A stretch of DNA of 64,000 bases, from assembly GCA_916613615.1 (NCBI GenBank), contig OU744725.1, positions 57,606,575 to 57,670,574 on the forward strand, given 5' to 3'. Every line of letters begins with the position of its first letter. Position 1 is the stretch's first letter. The position numbers and the translations under genes are program-made. Positions 29,012 to 39,945 of this stretch are shown here, in pieces. This DNA comes from Steromphala cineraria (Eukaryota; Mollusca; Gastropoda; Trochida; Trochidae). The notes beneath the pieces were generated by a model, which saw only the letters and a list, made by a program, of their open reading frames with translations, was not told where the DNA came from and made no database searches.

Positions 29012-30508
29012 TATTAGGGATTATTGAATATGATAGTCTGAAAACAAAGCAAATATGTAAAATATAAAAGTTTATTCAGTGAAGCCATGTATGTAAACAT
29101 TGTAGTTAATTTCATCATGTAGAGATAAAAAAACGTAATAGTAAAACCAATGCCTCCAACATAGATTTAGAAGACCAACAGAGCAGGTAGTTTTGATCTT
29201 CATTGGTTCTATATAAGTTTATAGGAAAATATTAAAGTCAGTGATGAATTAATGGTGCTGAATAATTTCAATCATGAACTGTTGAGTGGTATTTTAGAAG
29301 TTGGTAGTATAAGGAGGTGAGGACTATTAAAATTCTATGGATAAACATCTCATTTTCACAGCAGGGACGTTTCATTATAGATTCCTACACTATAAGAATC
29401 TATACCACCATAGTGAAAAGTTGCTTCTGTGAAAATAAATAAGTTGTTCATCCATAGAACTTTCATTGTCCTTCCAATAACAATCATTGTGTAAGGCTAA
29501 TAATTAGCCCAAGTATTTATCTTTTTATCCTATGTCAATTGAAGAACTTTAGACGTGTAGTCTGTTCTTATTGACTTTGGAGGCAAAATCATTCTGAAGA
29601 AATTTGTCCAGAAGTAGTTCAGATAACCTAAACTTTGCTTTATGTGCGACAACTGCGAACCTGAAGGAAGATGTCTAGCATGCTGGACTAGTCGGGACGC
29701 TGCTACAGAATATAGCAGAGTGTAGCAAGTACTAGCAACATTCATTGTTTACTAGACCTACAGACAAAATAGGCTTCAGATCCAAGACACTGTCAAGCAA
29801 TGGGACAAGCATCCTAGTTTATACCATAATCACCACATGAAAATCATTCTTATTAATTTCAAGCTATATTTCTAGAATTCTAGTACTGTAGTCAAGCATG
29901 CTAGACGTCTTGATGTGCGCAGTCATTGCACGAAGCCAATTCAAATTTATCTGAAATAAAATTGTAGCATTTCAATTCCTATAAATATGTTTTCATTTGT
30001 GGACATGGTGAAAGTGCCATGCAATAACTGATTATGACATTAATTGAGTTTAATTAACTTGTAACCAGCTTCATATGTGTTCACAAACTATTCCTGCAAA
30101 TTTGTCCATTGTAGATTTATTCATCTGCTTCTCTTCGTCATAAAAACTTTTGGCAATTCGAACCTCCAAATCTAACATCCAGAGTTAATGTCTGAGTCTG
30201 ATTTGTATCAAGAAATCGTGTGTGATTCAGGAGAAGAGGATCAATCTCAACACAAATCGAACACAGAATGTTAGAAATTTCAGCGAATATTCTCAGTAAC
30301 TGACATTAATAGATGCTACATCATGTAACATTACATATACAGACAACGTTAAAAATACTACCTTTTGACATCAACAAAGTATTGCAGTTTTGACACCCTT
30401 TTCACTCAACCGTATGGACAGATAAACAAATTCCGAACATTCGGATACAATCGCGCGATTCCGTAGTAAACCGGTTTATCGCCGATCTCTTCCGAATGAA
30501 CTTGCAGC
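29012..30508. promoter_or_regulatory. Bidirectional intergenic region between CCDC28-like and sulfotransferase genes
   Basis: The two ATGs face away from each other across 1.5 kb. The end next to the sulfotransferase start is richer in CpG (TCGCGCGATTCCG, CCGGTTTATCGCCG at about 30450-30485). A foldback element lies at 29332-29461. No TATA box was assigned. Confidence 0.45.
29332..29461. repeat. Foldback element
   Basis: TTCTATGGATAAAC and CATTTTCACAG at the left pair with CTGTGAAAAT and GTTCATCCATAGAA at the right. It is a diverged member of the 1364-1519 family. Confidence 0.65.
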
Positions 30509-31016
30509 ATGGCGAACTTGAATGTCAGTGGTGTTTTCAGGCTTTTTCAAAAGTCGAAGTCTGTAGGATGTTTATTTAAAAACAAAGACGTAGTTCAAAG
30601 ACATTTTCACAATCACTGTCGACAAATCTTGACGCAAACACGTGTCCGTTTTCATTCATCTTTGCATAACCTCAAACATAGGGGGCCTAGACTTTGTAAA
30701 GTCTCCTATAGGAATTTTAATGACAATCCTCAACAACAAGTTCAATTTCGAGAAAAACTTCAGATTGCAACTTATATTTCATGTGGCATTGGTGTTGTAA
30801 TGTTGTCAGCTGTTGGATGGAAAGAATATAAGAAATTCACAAGAAAAGCCAGAGGTGCTGACGCCATTAAAGACAGGGAGGTGTCTGGACAGAAAGTGAT
30901 ATCCTACAAATATAGAGGATATGTCATTCCTGCATTTATGGTGGATAAGCTGGATTCTCTACATAGTTTTGAAGTCAGAGAAAGTGATGTCTGGATTGTG
31001 TCATTTCCCAAAGCAG
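30509..31016 (+). CDS. Sulfotransferase exon 1: leader, membrane segment, domain start
   Basis: It opens MANLNVSGVFRLFQKSKSVG; the hydrophobic segment is ATYISCGIGVVMLSAVGW. It ends inside the PAPS loop codon for Gly (FPKAG) at donor GTAACA. The frame continues open past the donor to 31081, which is intron. Confidence 0.87.
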
Positions 31017-34000
31017 GTAACACTTTGAATCTCATTAAAATCAGATTTATAATTGATCTTCACTGTATGCATCATTTTTAAAAAAGATGTGACACAATTA
31101 TAAAACAATGTCTTATGTGACATAGTCAGATATTGTGTTCTATAACTACCTGAAGATCGTAAAATAAGTAGATCTGATTTTAATGAGATTGTGAAAATAT
31201 ATGGATATGAAAATAATACTACAAAATCATTCCTCCAGAATGTATTAATGAAAAAACCACAAGAAGATTAATACACGTTAAGATTTGAATTATCTCAAGA
31301 TTTTGACAACAATTGAACAAAGAAAACACATATTTCTCACTGAAACATTTCTGTTGAATTGTATTAATTAAAGATCTGTTATATATATTAATTGAGAGTT
31401 AAGATGGTATATTATGTTTTTTTTAATATGAGAGTGCTAAATGGCGACTCCACCCATTATTTGATGGTCAACATATAGTGATTTGTGAATATTATCTAAA
31501 GAACATATTTATTCCAGGTACAACATGGCTACAAGAAATTGTCTATCTGATCTCCACTGACTTTGACTATGATAAAGCTGAGAAGAAGATAATAGAAGAA
31601 AGGTTTCCATATTTAGAATTTGTTAATCCAGGACTAAAGGCAATTTCTGAGATGGATTCACCTAGATTCATAAAAAGTCATCTGCCACCATCTCTACTAC
31701 CTAGACAAATTAAGGAAAAGAAACCAAAGGTTTGTTTATAAGGAGTATTCGATTTTGTCAATAAATTTGCAGTGTGTAGCAGAATTTAAAGTCATAGTTT
31801 CATATTTTCATGAATGCCTGCCAAAAAGTTAATCACTTACATCTATCCTTATTCAGACATTTGCAAAATATTTCTGATTAATGCATGAAATATATATATA
31901 GCCCGTACTGAGTCAAAACTGAATTTCAAACTACATTATGCATATCTTTTGTCCTACAACTTGCCTTACTATGACATTTAGCAATAGTCGCATGAAATTG
32001 CACCAGATGTCGTCCAAAGTAACTGCTGCGGACACATGCAATTGAGGATTGACTGCATAGGACAGGCAGTATATGTGTACTGTTAATACAGTGACTGGTC
32101 ATATTTTAACCCTTTGGTCATATAATGGAGGGTAGGAGTATGCTGCTAGGGGAAACTGCTATGACCTTTGGTAAAGAGAACAGAGGTTGGGTCAACATTT
32201 CCTGAGCTACTTCATTGGGGAGAGAATAATGAATGATACACCTAAGAATAATTAGGAATTAAATTAAATTAAATCAAATAATCTTCTTGTTGATTTTTTC
32301 AAAAAGAAGTCGTAAAGTTAAATCTTACAGATATGGTTTCATAGAAATATGTTTTAGAAACCTGAATTAATGAAAAAAATGATCTCAGTTTTTCCAGTTT
32401 TGTTCTGTTTTTCAGACGATCTATATCTGTAGGAACCCAAAAGACACAGTAGTCTCGTACTACTTCTTCACCAAGTCTCTTGCTCTCATCACCTACTTTG
32501 GAGATCTCGACATCTTCTTCAACCAGTTTGTCAACGACACAGGTAACAATGTTAACATAAGAATTTAATTTTCAAATATGTTTTATGTAAGTCTCTTTAA
32601 TTGAGAAACATATGAAAATAAAAATGAAAAAAAAAAATTAAGAAATGTATTGGACTAGGCAACTAAATGTATTGAACTACCGTATATGACCGGGTATAAG
32701 CCGAGAATTTGACACCAGAAATTACGGGGTCAGAGAGGGGGGTCGGTCTATACCTGATTTATATGATGCAGATGAAAAAAAATCAAGAGACCAAGCACGA
32801 GTATCGTCAGCCCTGCGAGTTAGCGAGTCGATGTTTACACAGGAAGCAACATGCACAATCATCGAGGTCATTTCTATATTGAACTTGTAAAATAAAAATA
32901 CTTTTGTTGTGTTGTTGTTTTTAATGAAAATATACAAAGAGAAGTTGAAAATTATATAAAGATATATTAATATGATATATTCAAGAAACCTTCACGCTGT
33001 TAGATTTCGGCAGATCGATGTGGCTTCACTCGTATCCACGATCGGCAATTGAAACCCGGGTTTTCAAATATTATCAAGAGTTATCACTTCAAAAGGCTTG
33101 TTGTCCATTTTAAAGTATTATTAAGACATATTTGCATTCTTATCAATCATATCTGATCGAAATTCAATCAAATCTTTGTCAAAGATACACTCATGAAAGC
33201 ACGATGTTTTACATTGCTTTGAATTTCAATCGTAATTTCGTGACGACAAATAACATTCATTTTATAATTTTTTGCTCATGGTTATATTTCTGATCGTTAT
33301 TCTTCGACTTTTATATACACAAATATTTCAATTAACTACATGTTAATTTTGAAAATATAAAATATAGAAAACGGGTAAGAAAATCTGATATATTTACACA
33401 TTTAATATTGTTTCGACAAAATATACGGTAGGCAACTAAAGCCTTTGTTAATTTCATATTATTGTAAATTTTTATTGACATTAACTTGTAACTATTACCA
33501 ATATCAACGTTATGTTAATATTTCACAGTGATCTATGGTCCCTGGTGGAAGCACGTCAAGGAAGGCTGGAATCTCAGGAACCAGGAAAATGTTCTCTTCC
33601 TTAAATATGAAGATTTACAGAAGGTGGGTCTTCTGGTGCATTTCATTTATATGGGCTTCAGTGGCAGATCCAGGTACTTTGGAAGTTGGGAAATTGTACC
33701 TTTAAGAGTCACCCAATTTGTGGTAGTTTTGAAAATGAAAGTTGAGGGACTCTTTGATTAAGTCTGAAACAATGCTAAACTATGACACCATTTGTTTAAG
33801 ACAACATATTTGTATGTAATATAGATCCTCAATTTTAACATATATATATTATATTGCTACCATTACTAAAATGTTTGTCAAGTTTTGCATTCTTCTCACA
33901 CAGGACTTGCGAGGGTGTATAGAACAGATAGCCGAGTTCCTGGGAAAGTCGGTTGACCGTGACCAGATGGACCGTCTGGTACGACACACAAGCTTCGAGA

Positions 34001-36332
34001 GCATGAAGCGGAACAGCAGCGTCAACTACTCCTGGTGGAATGGGTGGGCGGTGAGACAGGGCCAGGAGGGGCAGTTCCTCAGGAAGGGTGAGGGTGTTTC
34101 TTGTCATCCTGTCTCAGGGTACGAATGTTACGCTTACTCCACTAATCTGTACCCTGGGCTCAGAAGCTAGTTCCTCAGGAAGGGTGAGGGTGTTTCTTGT
34201 ATGAATATGTATCATTAGTTTCTTCAGCAAGATATAGTCTTAAAGGGAAAGTAGCATGTTTTTAGGGGGATTACAAGATGTTGTCCTGAAATAGAAATTA
34301 AATGTTTACAAGTGAAAGACAATGTATTTAAACTAAATGAAGCAATGATAAATAAAATATAAAATGTTATGTTCAGCCATGCGATTCCTTATCTTACACA
34401 AAATGAATTAAAGGTGTTCATATGTGATTCTTCATAATTTATTCTTTGACTATGGATAATTGGTTGGTGTAATGAAATTTTTGACACTATCAAAATAATA
34501 CATTTAGAATTAACGTATAATTATCTAGGGTGAGAGTGTTTCTTGTATGAATATGCATCTTAAGTTTCTTCAGCAAGGTATAATCTTAACACCCACACTG
34601 TAGTATATGATATTTTCACCTGAACATAACCTCTCGAAGAGGAAGTCTAGATCTGTAGTGAACTATGAATAGCCATTTTTGGGAGGCTCCTTTTAAATTT
34701 TTATTAAGATAATCTATTTATAGAAATATTATTTTTGAGACTGAATATTTGTCTACAGCCAGTCAAAACAATTGATTTTGTTATCAGAAGTTTTATGCAT
34801 GATAACACAACAACATTGACATAAGTATTAACTTGGCATGCACAGTTATCTATTCATGAATTTAAACATTCTTACAATATTTTTGTGTACAGGGATAAAG
34901 CTTTTGTTCACATTCAAACAAGTTTATATTAAAGGGAAAAAACACTAGTTTTAAAACAAAAATAGATGTAGTGTTGGCAATAAACTGAATCTACTGAATC
35001 AGAATCTATCCATTCTAATTTACTGAAATTATATTATATAAATAAATATTTATATAGCGCGCATATCCATCCACTCGTGGTTTAAATGATAAGTCAATGA
35101 ATAGAATTGCAAATGTAATGTAAACTTAAACAAAATATGAAATAAAATCTCCATTTAAATGGGAGGTAACTCTTTTAGATTTAAACTTTCCTAGCACAGG
35201 CTGCATCTTGCTGTGAGAAATTGTTGACAGTAATTTCTAAATATATTCCTTCATGACCAAAAATATGACCTTTTTCTGACAAAAGTTTATGGAGCAACTT
35301 TATGTTAGAGTTGGGCGTCAAGTTACAATTGTGAGAGCCATTGAGATGACCAGTTTAAATATATTTCATGTTATTAAATTTGAACTATCAAACAATTGCG
35401 TGCAGCGTAGTTTGCTTGTCCAAAGTTGATGATAGAACTCTGTGGTTAGTTGGTGACTATTGACTCCCAAGTGACTATTGCGATAAGGATAGTCTATTGT
35501 GGGGTACTTTTGAAATAGCAATAGTCTATTGCTGGGTACTATTGCAATAGCTATTGCAATAGTTTATCAGTACAGGAAAGGCAGTGTTTGCTGCTTTGTT
35601 TGTAATGATTTCAAACTCGGCTGCACTTGTGGAAGTTATATTGGCGACAAGGAGGTTATCTGTTGTAAATTCCGGTTGCTACTTTCAGCTCTCACGATCT
35701 GTTTAATGTCTTTCGGTGTTTTCCAAATGTAAAAAGAAGTGGTTTTGTGTGAAGTTTACTTTTATAATTGAACTTAAGAAGTGTATTGACTTAAATTTTG
35801 ATACTTTCATTATTTAGATGTGTTATCGATACAATTGATCCTTTCAAAAATGACTATCGATAAAGTACTATTGTCACAGCAACTATCCCAATAAGGCGAT
35901 AGTTTGATCTACCATTACAACCCTGATGATTGTTATTTGTATGTTTCTAAATTTTCCCTCCAATGACAGATATATAATTTTAGGCAATTGTCTAGATTAT
36001 TATATTTTACTTATCCTTGTGTTTCTGGTGGTGTTTCCTGTGAAATTTAATCATGCTGACGTGTCTACTGATGGCTAAACTTCATTAATAGTCAAAATCG
36101 TAACTGGCTTAAAAAAGGCTTGCATATGTGAGGCTTCAACATAAGATAAGAGTCTGATGAGCTAAATAGCCAGACGTTTTCTAGATCTTCTGAATTCTAC
36201 CTGTCGATTACAGGTAAAGTTGGAGACTGGAGGAATCACCTGAGCCCCGAGATGAGTGTGAAGATAGATGACCTGGTCTCAGAGAAGCTTGAGGGAACTG
36301 GACTGGAGTTTGAGGACGTACCTAAACCGTAG
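30509..36332 (+). CDS. Sulfotransferase, SULT4A1-like, with N-terminal basic leader and membrane segment
   Basis: Six exons (30509-31016, 31518-31729, 32416-32542, 33529-33623, 33904-34087, 36214-36332) give 1245 bases, 414 residues plus stop, with all GT/AG sites in phase. It would transfer sulfate from PAPS to a hydroxyl or amine. Seen: PAPS 5'-phosphosulfate loop FPKAGTTWLQE (about 166-176), catalytic His in FIKSHLP (224), 3'-phosphate motif YICRNPKDTVVSYY, and C-terminal RKGKVGDWRN. The domain opens KYRGYVIPAFMVDKLDSL and FEVRESDVWIVSFPK, closest to SULT4A1. Ordinary cytosolic SULTs are about 290 residues; this has about 130 extra at the N terminus: 1-70 rich in Arg/Lys/His with one acid, then a hydrophobic stretch at about 85-104. 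That suggests mitochondrial targeting or membrane anchoring. The start has A at -3 and G at +4. Substrate unknown. Confidence 0.9.
31028..31190. repeat. Inverted repeat in sulfotransferase intron 1
   Basis: AATCTCATTAAAATCAGAT at 31028-31046 and its exact reverse complement at 31172-31190 (19 bp), starting 12 bases after the donor. Confidence 0.7.
31518..31729 (+). CDS. Sulfotransferase exon 2: PAPS loop and catalytic His
   Basis: Acceptor TTTATTCCAG, donor GTTTGT. It encodes TTWLQEIVYLISTDF and, later, SPRFIKSHLPPSLLP, with the catalytic base His. Confidence 0.92.
32416..32542 (+). CDS. Sulfotransferase exon 3: 3'-phosphate binding
   Basis: Acceptor CTGTTTTTCAG, donor GTAACA. It encodes TIYICRNPKDTVVSYYFFTK, the PAPS 3'-phosphate site with Arg and Ser in RNPKDTVVS. 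Confidence 0.92.
32678..33430. mobile_element. ~750-bp element in sulfotransferase intron 3
   Basis: TACCGTATAT at 32678-32687 and ATATACGGTA at 33421-33430 are perfect inverted ends; GACCGGGTATAAGCCGAG follows the left end. TAGGCAACTAAA occurs at 32656-32667 and again at 33429-33440, a 12-bp direct repeat. No coding frame is visible. Confidence 0.6.
33529..33623 (+). CDS. Sulfotransferase exon 4
   Basis: Acceptor ATTTCACAG, donor GTGGGT. It encodes VIYGPWWKHVKEGWNLR and NVLFLKYEDLQK, the family's G-x-W-x-H-V and FLKYEDL blocks. Confidence 0.92.
33904..34087 (+). CDS. Sulfotransferase exon 5, with duplicated 3' end
   Basis: Acceptor CTCACACAG, donor GTGAGG at 34088. It encodes DLRGCIEQIAEFLGKSVD and ends QFLRKG. 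Bases 34073-34104, covering the exon end and donor, are repeated exactly at 34169-34200, so a second donor exists at 34184. Using it would add 96 bases in frame that contain a TAG at 34168. Confidence 0.9.
34073..34200 (+). repeat. 32-bp direct repeat spanning splice donor, flanking an insert
   Basis: AGTTCCTCAGGAAGGGTGAG plus 12 bases occurs exactly at 34073-34104 and 34169-34200. The intron just after the second copy (34184-34242) is repeated again, with a few changes, at 34529-34588, on the far side of the element at 34240-34526. Confidence 0.85.
34105..34168 (+). mobile_element. 64-bp CATCCTGTCTCAGGGTACGA insert next to exon 5 donor
   Basis: The 64 bases between the two copies of the exon-end duplication match 41330-41393 with about five differences, and match the terminal module of the element at 62817-63273. 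CTGTCTCAGGGTACGAA and CTGTACCCTGGGCTCAG form weak inverted ends. Confidence 0.75.
34240..34526 (+). mobile_element. Diverged copy of the TTAAAGGGGCAGTAGCACG element
   Basis: TTAAAGGGAAAGTAGCATG at the left, then the family body (TTCAGCCATGCGATTCC, TGACACTATCAAAATAATAC). The right terminal repeat is lost. It lies in sulfotransferase intron 5. Confidence 0.7.
35538..35563. repeat. Perfect 26-bp palindrome
   Basis: ACTATTGCAATAG followed at once by CTATTGCAATAGT. It lies in intron 5 within a run of ACTATTGC-type words (35465-35905). Confidence 0.85.
36214..36332 (+). CDS. Sulfotransferase exon 6, C-terminus
   Basis: Acceptor GTCGATTACAG. It completes RKGKVGDWRNHLSPEMSVKI and ends GLEFEDVPKP with TAG at 36330-36332. 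The intron before it is 2.1 kb and carries several insertions. Confidence 0.92.
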
Positions 36333-36963
36333 AGACACAACTCATTACAAGTTGTGCTCAGAATATATGTTAAAAAACTTGTTGGATGCCTTTCAGAGAT
36401 CAAATGAATTATTATAAGTGTATAATATAAATCTAGTCACCAGGGTTGATCATTTATTATGTTATAAACTTGTTGTAACGTGCCTATCAGAGATCAAATG
36501 AATATTTTAATGACATAAATGGCATCTGATTAAATATTCAACTATCATCCCTGGGTTCATGGACTTGTTTTGGTCAGGTTGCCTGAAAATAAATTACATG
36601 TTGAAGCATGCCTATTAGAGATCAAATGAATATTGTACATGTAAAAAAATGTAAGTGCTGAATGAAAAAGAAATTGACCTATGCACTGAACCAACTTTCT
36701 GAAGCAATGGACCCACAGTGTGGTCCACTGTGCAGATCCAGGATTATTGAAAGGCTATCCATCGTATCTTGTTCATGTTATTGTCATAAACAGTTTGGAT
36801 GAAACAATCACGGAGGTTTGATTGAGATTTAAAGCAGGGGACATAGACCTCTTTGTTAATGGATTAGATACTATTTTGCATTGTGAATAGAATTGAATGA
36901 TGAGTTATATGTGTATCTGAGATGAATATTGTTAGTTTGTCAATAATTTGTATATAAATTCTG

Positions 36964-36969
36964 AATAAA
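36964..36969 (+). terminator. Poly(A) signal for sulfotransferase gene, candidate
   Basis: AATAAA about 630 bases after the stop codon. An earlier AATAAA at 36588-36593 is the alternative. Confidence 0.45.
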
Positions 36970-37024
36970 CAAGAAGACATGGTCATCAACATCCCCCAGT
37001 TTTCATTAAAGCTCCCAATATTTT

Positions 37025-37513
37025 CCTACATAGACCGTAACTCTGTAATATGAAATTGCATAAATATCATTTCCAAACTCCATGAATGAATTTTTATTCT
37101 GAAGACAAACAGCAAATTTGCTAATCCTATCTTAAATAAGTTCTGATAAGAATTGTCCCATTGGAAAAAATTGTGCGGTTCTAATTTTCAAACTCCATGA
37201 AACTATTGATACCATGAAGACACACAGCAAGTTTGCTTAACCTATCTTAAATAGTTTCTGAGAAAAATTGTCCCCTTTGACAACACCCTGAAACAGAATC
37301 TAAATACACGGAACAGGACAATAACTCAGTAAAAAATAAATGTGCGGGTTCTGATTTTTGAAACTCCATCAAGGTATTGATACCCTAAAGACACACAGCA
37401 AATTTGATTAACCTATCTTAAACGGTTTTTGAGAAAAGTTGTCCCCTTTGACGCCGACGGATGAACGGACAGAGCCCAAACCTATATCCCCCTTCCACTT
37501 CGTGGCGGGGGAT
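37025..37513 (+). mobile_element. Tandem element ending in a GC-rich hairpin
   Basis: Three diverged units share AACTCCAT, AAGACA(C/A)ACAGCAA and ACCTATCTTAAA (near 37078, 37191 and 37363). It ends GACGCCGACGGATGAACGG and a TATCCCCC...GGGGGATA hairpin (37483-37513), similar in style to the end of the 6848-7888 element. Confidence 0.6.
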
Positions 37514-37532
37514 AATAAGACATTCTACTTCT

Positions 37533-37709
37533 TTGAAGGAAGAGCACCCATGGTTCGCTAGTTCCAGCCAATGCTCGCAGGTTTCACCGCAATACATAGC
37601 CACAATAGTGTTGGGGGTTTTCTCCCTGCAATAATACTAGCAGCCGCGATATACGGTAAGTGAAGACTAGAAAGCGGCGATAAACCCCACATCACCTCAC
37701 CTCACCATT
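37533..37709 (+). mobile_element. 5'-truncated SINE copy with TCACC tail
   Basis: It shares CACCCATGGTT, CATAGCCACAATAGTGTTG and TTTTCTCCCT with the SINE at 16545-16831 and ends ACATCACCTCACCTCACC. The tRNA-like head is missing. Confidence 0.65.
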
Positions 37710-38303
37710 GAAAGCAGACTAAGTGGGGAATGGCGACAAGTATAGGGGATTAAGAACCACACTTAAGTAAAAGTAGAAGTTGGTATTATTTTGTAGACAT
37801 ATGTTTCATAGGTACCTTCAATAGGTCAAAGTCGGCAATCCCATGTCACCAGCAACCAGGGAAAGCTATATGGTGGCTCAATGTAAAGTGTAAGAAAACA
37901 ATGTTTCACCAATCATTTTATGATTTTTATTGTTTTGCCGGTGTGTTTATATGAAACATTCATAAATAAACCCTAAGTCACTGACATATCCTTTTCAAAT
38001 CATTGGTAATAGCGTATACCTGACCAACTGGTAATGGCCTCAATGGAACAGGATTGGCACAGTTAGAAGACCTTCTCAACATAGCAACCACAAAGATTAT
38101 ACATTTCTCCCACCGTTTTGTAGACCTTGCTTTAAGAAGTCCTTATAGTTTGCCATGACTTGACTACAGATATTTCTCATTATATAAGTATTAATTTCAT
38201 CACAAAGTTTGTTCTTGTAAAAAATGACCTAATGGTATGAACAAGACTGAATTCAGATAGTGCAAGGACAGGCAGGTTATAAGGACAACAGGAACATCCA
38301 CTA

Positions 38304-38389
38304 GCGGATCCAGGGGGGGGGTCCAGGGGGTCCTGACCCCCCCCTTTCAACACCAGCCCCCTTTCAAATCCATGTATAAGGGGTCGTGG

Positions 38390-38422
<33 letters not shown>

Positions 38423-38480
38423 ACTTAGTGGAGAAAAATTATTTTGGGACCCCCCCCCTTTCAAAAATCCTGGATCCGCC
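38304..38480. mobile_element. GCGGATCCAGG inverted-end repeat with long poly(C)
   Basis: GCGGATCCAGG at the left and CCTGGATCCGC at the right are inverted ends; two further CCCCCTTTCAA blocks lie inside. It holds the 32-base C run at 38391-38422. Confidence 0.7.
38391..38422 (+). repeat. 32-base poly(C) tract
   Basis: An uninterrupted run of 32 C. The length may be an assembly estimate, since such runs are hard to sequence. Confidence 0.9.
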
Positions 38481-38570
38481 CTTGAACATCTTTTAGTATG
38501 GGCAATGTGAGAGTTGTGAAGGGAGCTTGTCCTGGTGCATACAGTCACCCTTTTAGCTCAGTTTCCGTAA

Positions 38571-39629
38571 TACCCCCATTTCACTGAGCTACGACTTTGA
38601 AAATGTTCAAGACTCTTCCCGACTATTCCCGACTTTTCCACTACGACTTTGTTGGCATGAGTCGGGAGCAAATAGAGGTCAAATTATGAAATTTGATATT
38701 TCTACGAGTTACTAACGACACTCTTATGAGTTACCTACGACATACACGACTGACATACGACACAATGAAGAGGAACTCCCGACAGACCTACGATGCATCC
38801 CCGACAATAAACTGAGGAACTTACGACTCATTCAAACTCAGATACGACTCAATCCGACTGAGACCGACTCGTTCACGACTCACTGCCGAGTCTTTCACGA
38901 CACCAAGTCACCACCACGACTCTGACAAAGACTCATTTCCGACTCTCTAACGACTCACTGTCGACTCACTCACGACCTGAACGACTTATTTACGACTCGT
39001 TCACGACAATGAAGACTCCTCACGACACAGAAACGTCTCACGTACGAGTCACAGACGATCCACGTACGATAAAATCGGCAATTTTAGACAGGAATCGGGC
39101 ATATAAAAGGCCAACAACCGCCGACTTTTTTGTTATGATTAGTCAGGAACGGGTCGTCACTGATCGTCTTTGAGTATTGGTTAGTCGTACATGTGTTTGC
39201 ACTAGTTTGAAGTGAGTCGGCATGTAAATTAGGGAAAGAACCATTCCCGATTCACACCCGACAACCACGTTTCAATCCAACTATGTACGACTTATTCAAG
39301 ATATAATATGATTCCATACGACTCAATAAGACTCAGATACGAGCAACATACGACTCAATACGACGTCAATGTAATTTCTGGAATTTCCGGTTGAAAAGTA
39401 CGAACCTCGCCGGACTTAAAAAGTCGGGAGTGGGTTTTTGAACATGTTCAAAAACCCACTCCCGACAAAAATTGACCTCCCGACTCTCCCAGACACATAC
39501 AGACCCATACAGACTCAACTACGCTCAGAGGCGACTAAAGAGGACTCAGAGACGCTTAATTACGAGTCAATGACGACATTTGGCCTATTTTCAGTCGGCA
39601 ACGGATCGTAGCTCAGTGAAATGGGGGTA
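38571..39629. mobile_element. Harbinger-like non-autonomous element filled with CGAC motifs
   Basis: Ends TACCCCCATTTCACTGAGCT (plus ACGA) and its exact complement at 39606-39629 form 24-bp perfect terminal inverted repeats. TAA flanks both sides (38568-38570 and 39628-39632 region), fitting the 3-bp TWA duplication of PIF/Harbinger. The interior repeats CGACTC, ACGACT and similar words dozens of times at loose spacing and holds a 44-bp palindrome. No open frame is present. Confidence 0.75.
39423..39466. repeat. Perfect 44-bp palindrome
   Basis: GTCGGGAGTGGGTTTTTGAA plus CA on the left arm, followed without a spacer by its exact complement. It sits inside the Harbinger-like element. Confidence 0.9.
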
Positions 39630-39945
39630 TAACAGCGAAGCATAGTATGTCCCTGTAATTGTCGAACACTTTAGCAAGATATCACAACTCCTTGCTGGTA
39701 AGGCTTCCACAGACACTAGAGCCCCAGTTGGGTAAAGTTGGACTCGAGGACACAAGGAGAGTAGGTCACTCTTAGTAATCTGATCTAATTTCACCTGTGT
39801 TTCTGTGATGTGATCAATATGACAATTTCAAGACATTGTTGGTAAAATATTCTTTACATGACCATACATACGTTGACACTATGTCTGTATGATATCAAGA
39901 CTGAACAAAAATGATATGGTCTCTTGGTGGATTTTAGAAATATGG

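Noticed and set aside
29530..29745. 71-residue minus-strand frame upstream of the CCDC28-like gene
   Set aside because: Not a known family and not joined by phase to the gene; might be part of a 5' non-coding exon but there is no evidence.
31017..31081. Extension of sulfotransferase exon 1 to the stop at 31081
   Set aside because: The PAPS loop is completed only by splicing at GTAACA to the exon at 31518, which restores KAGTTW.
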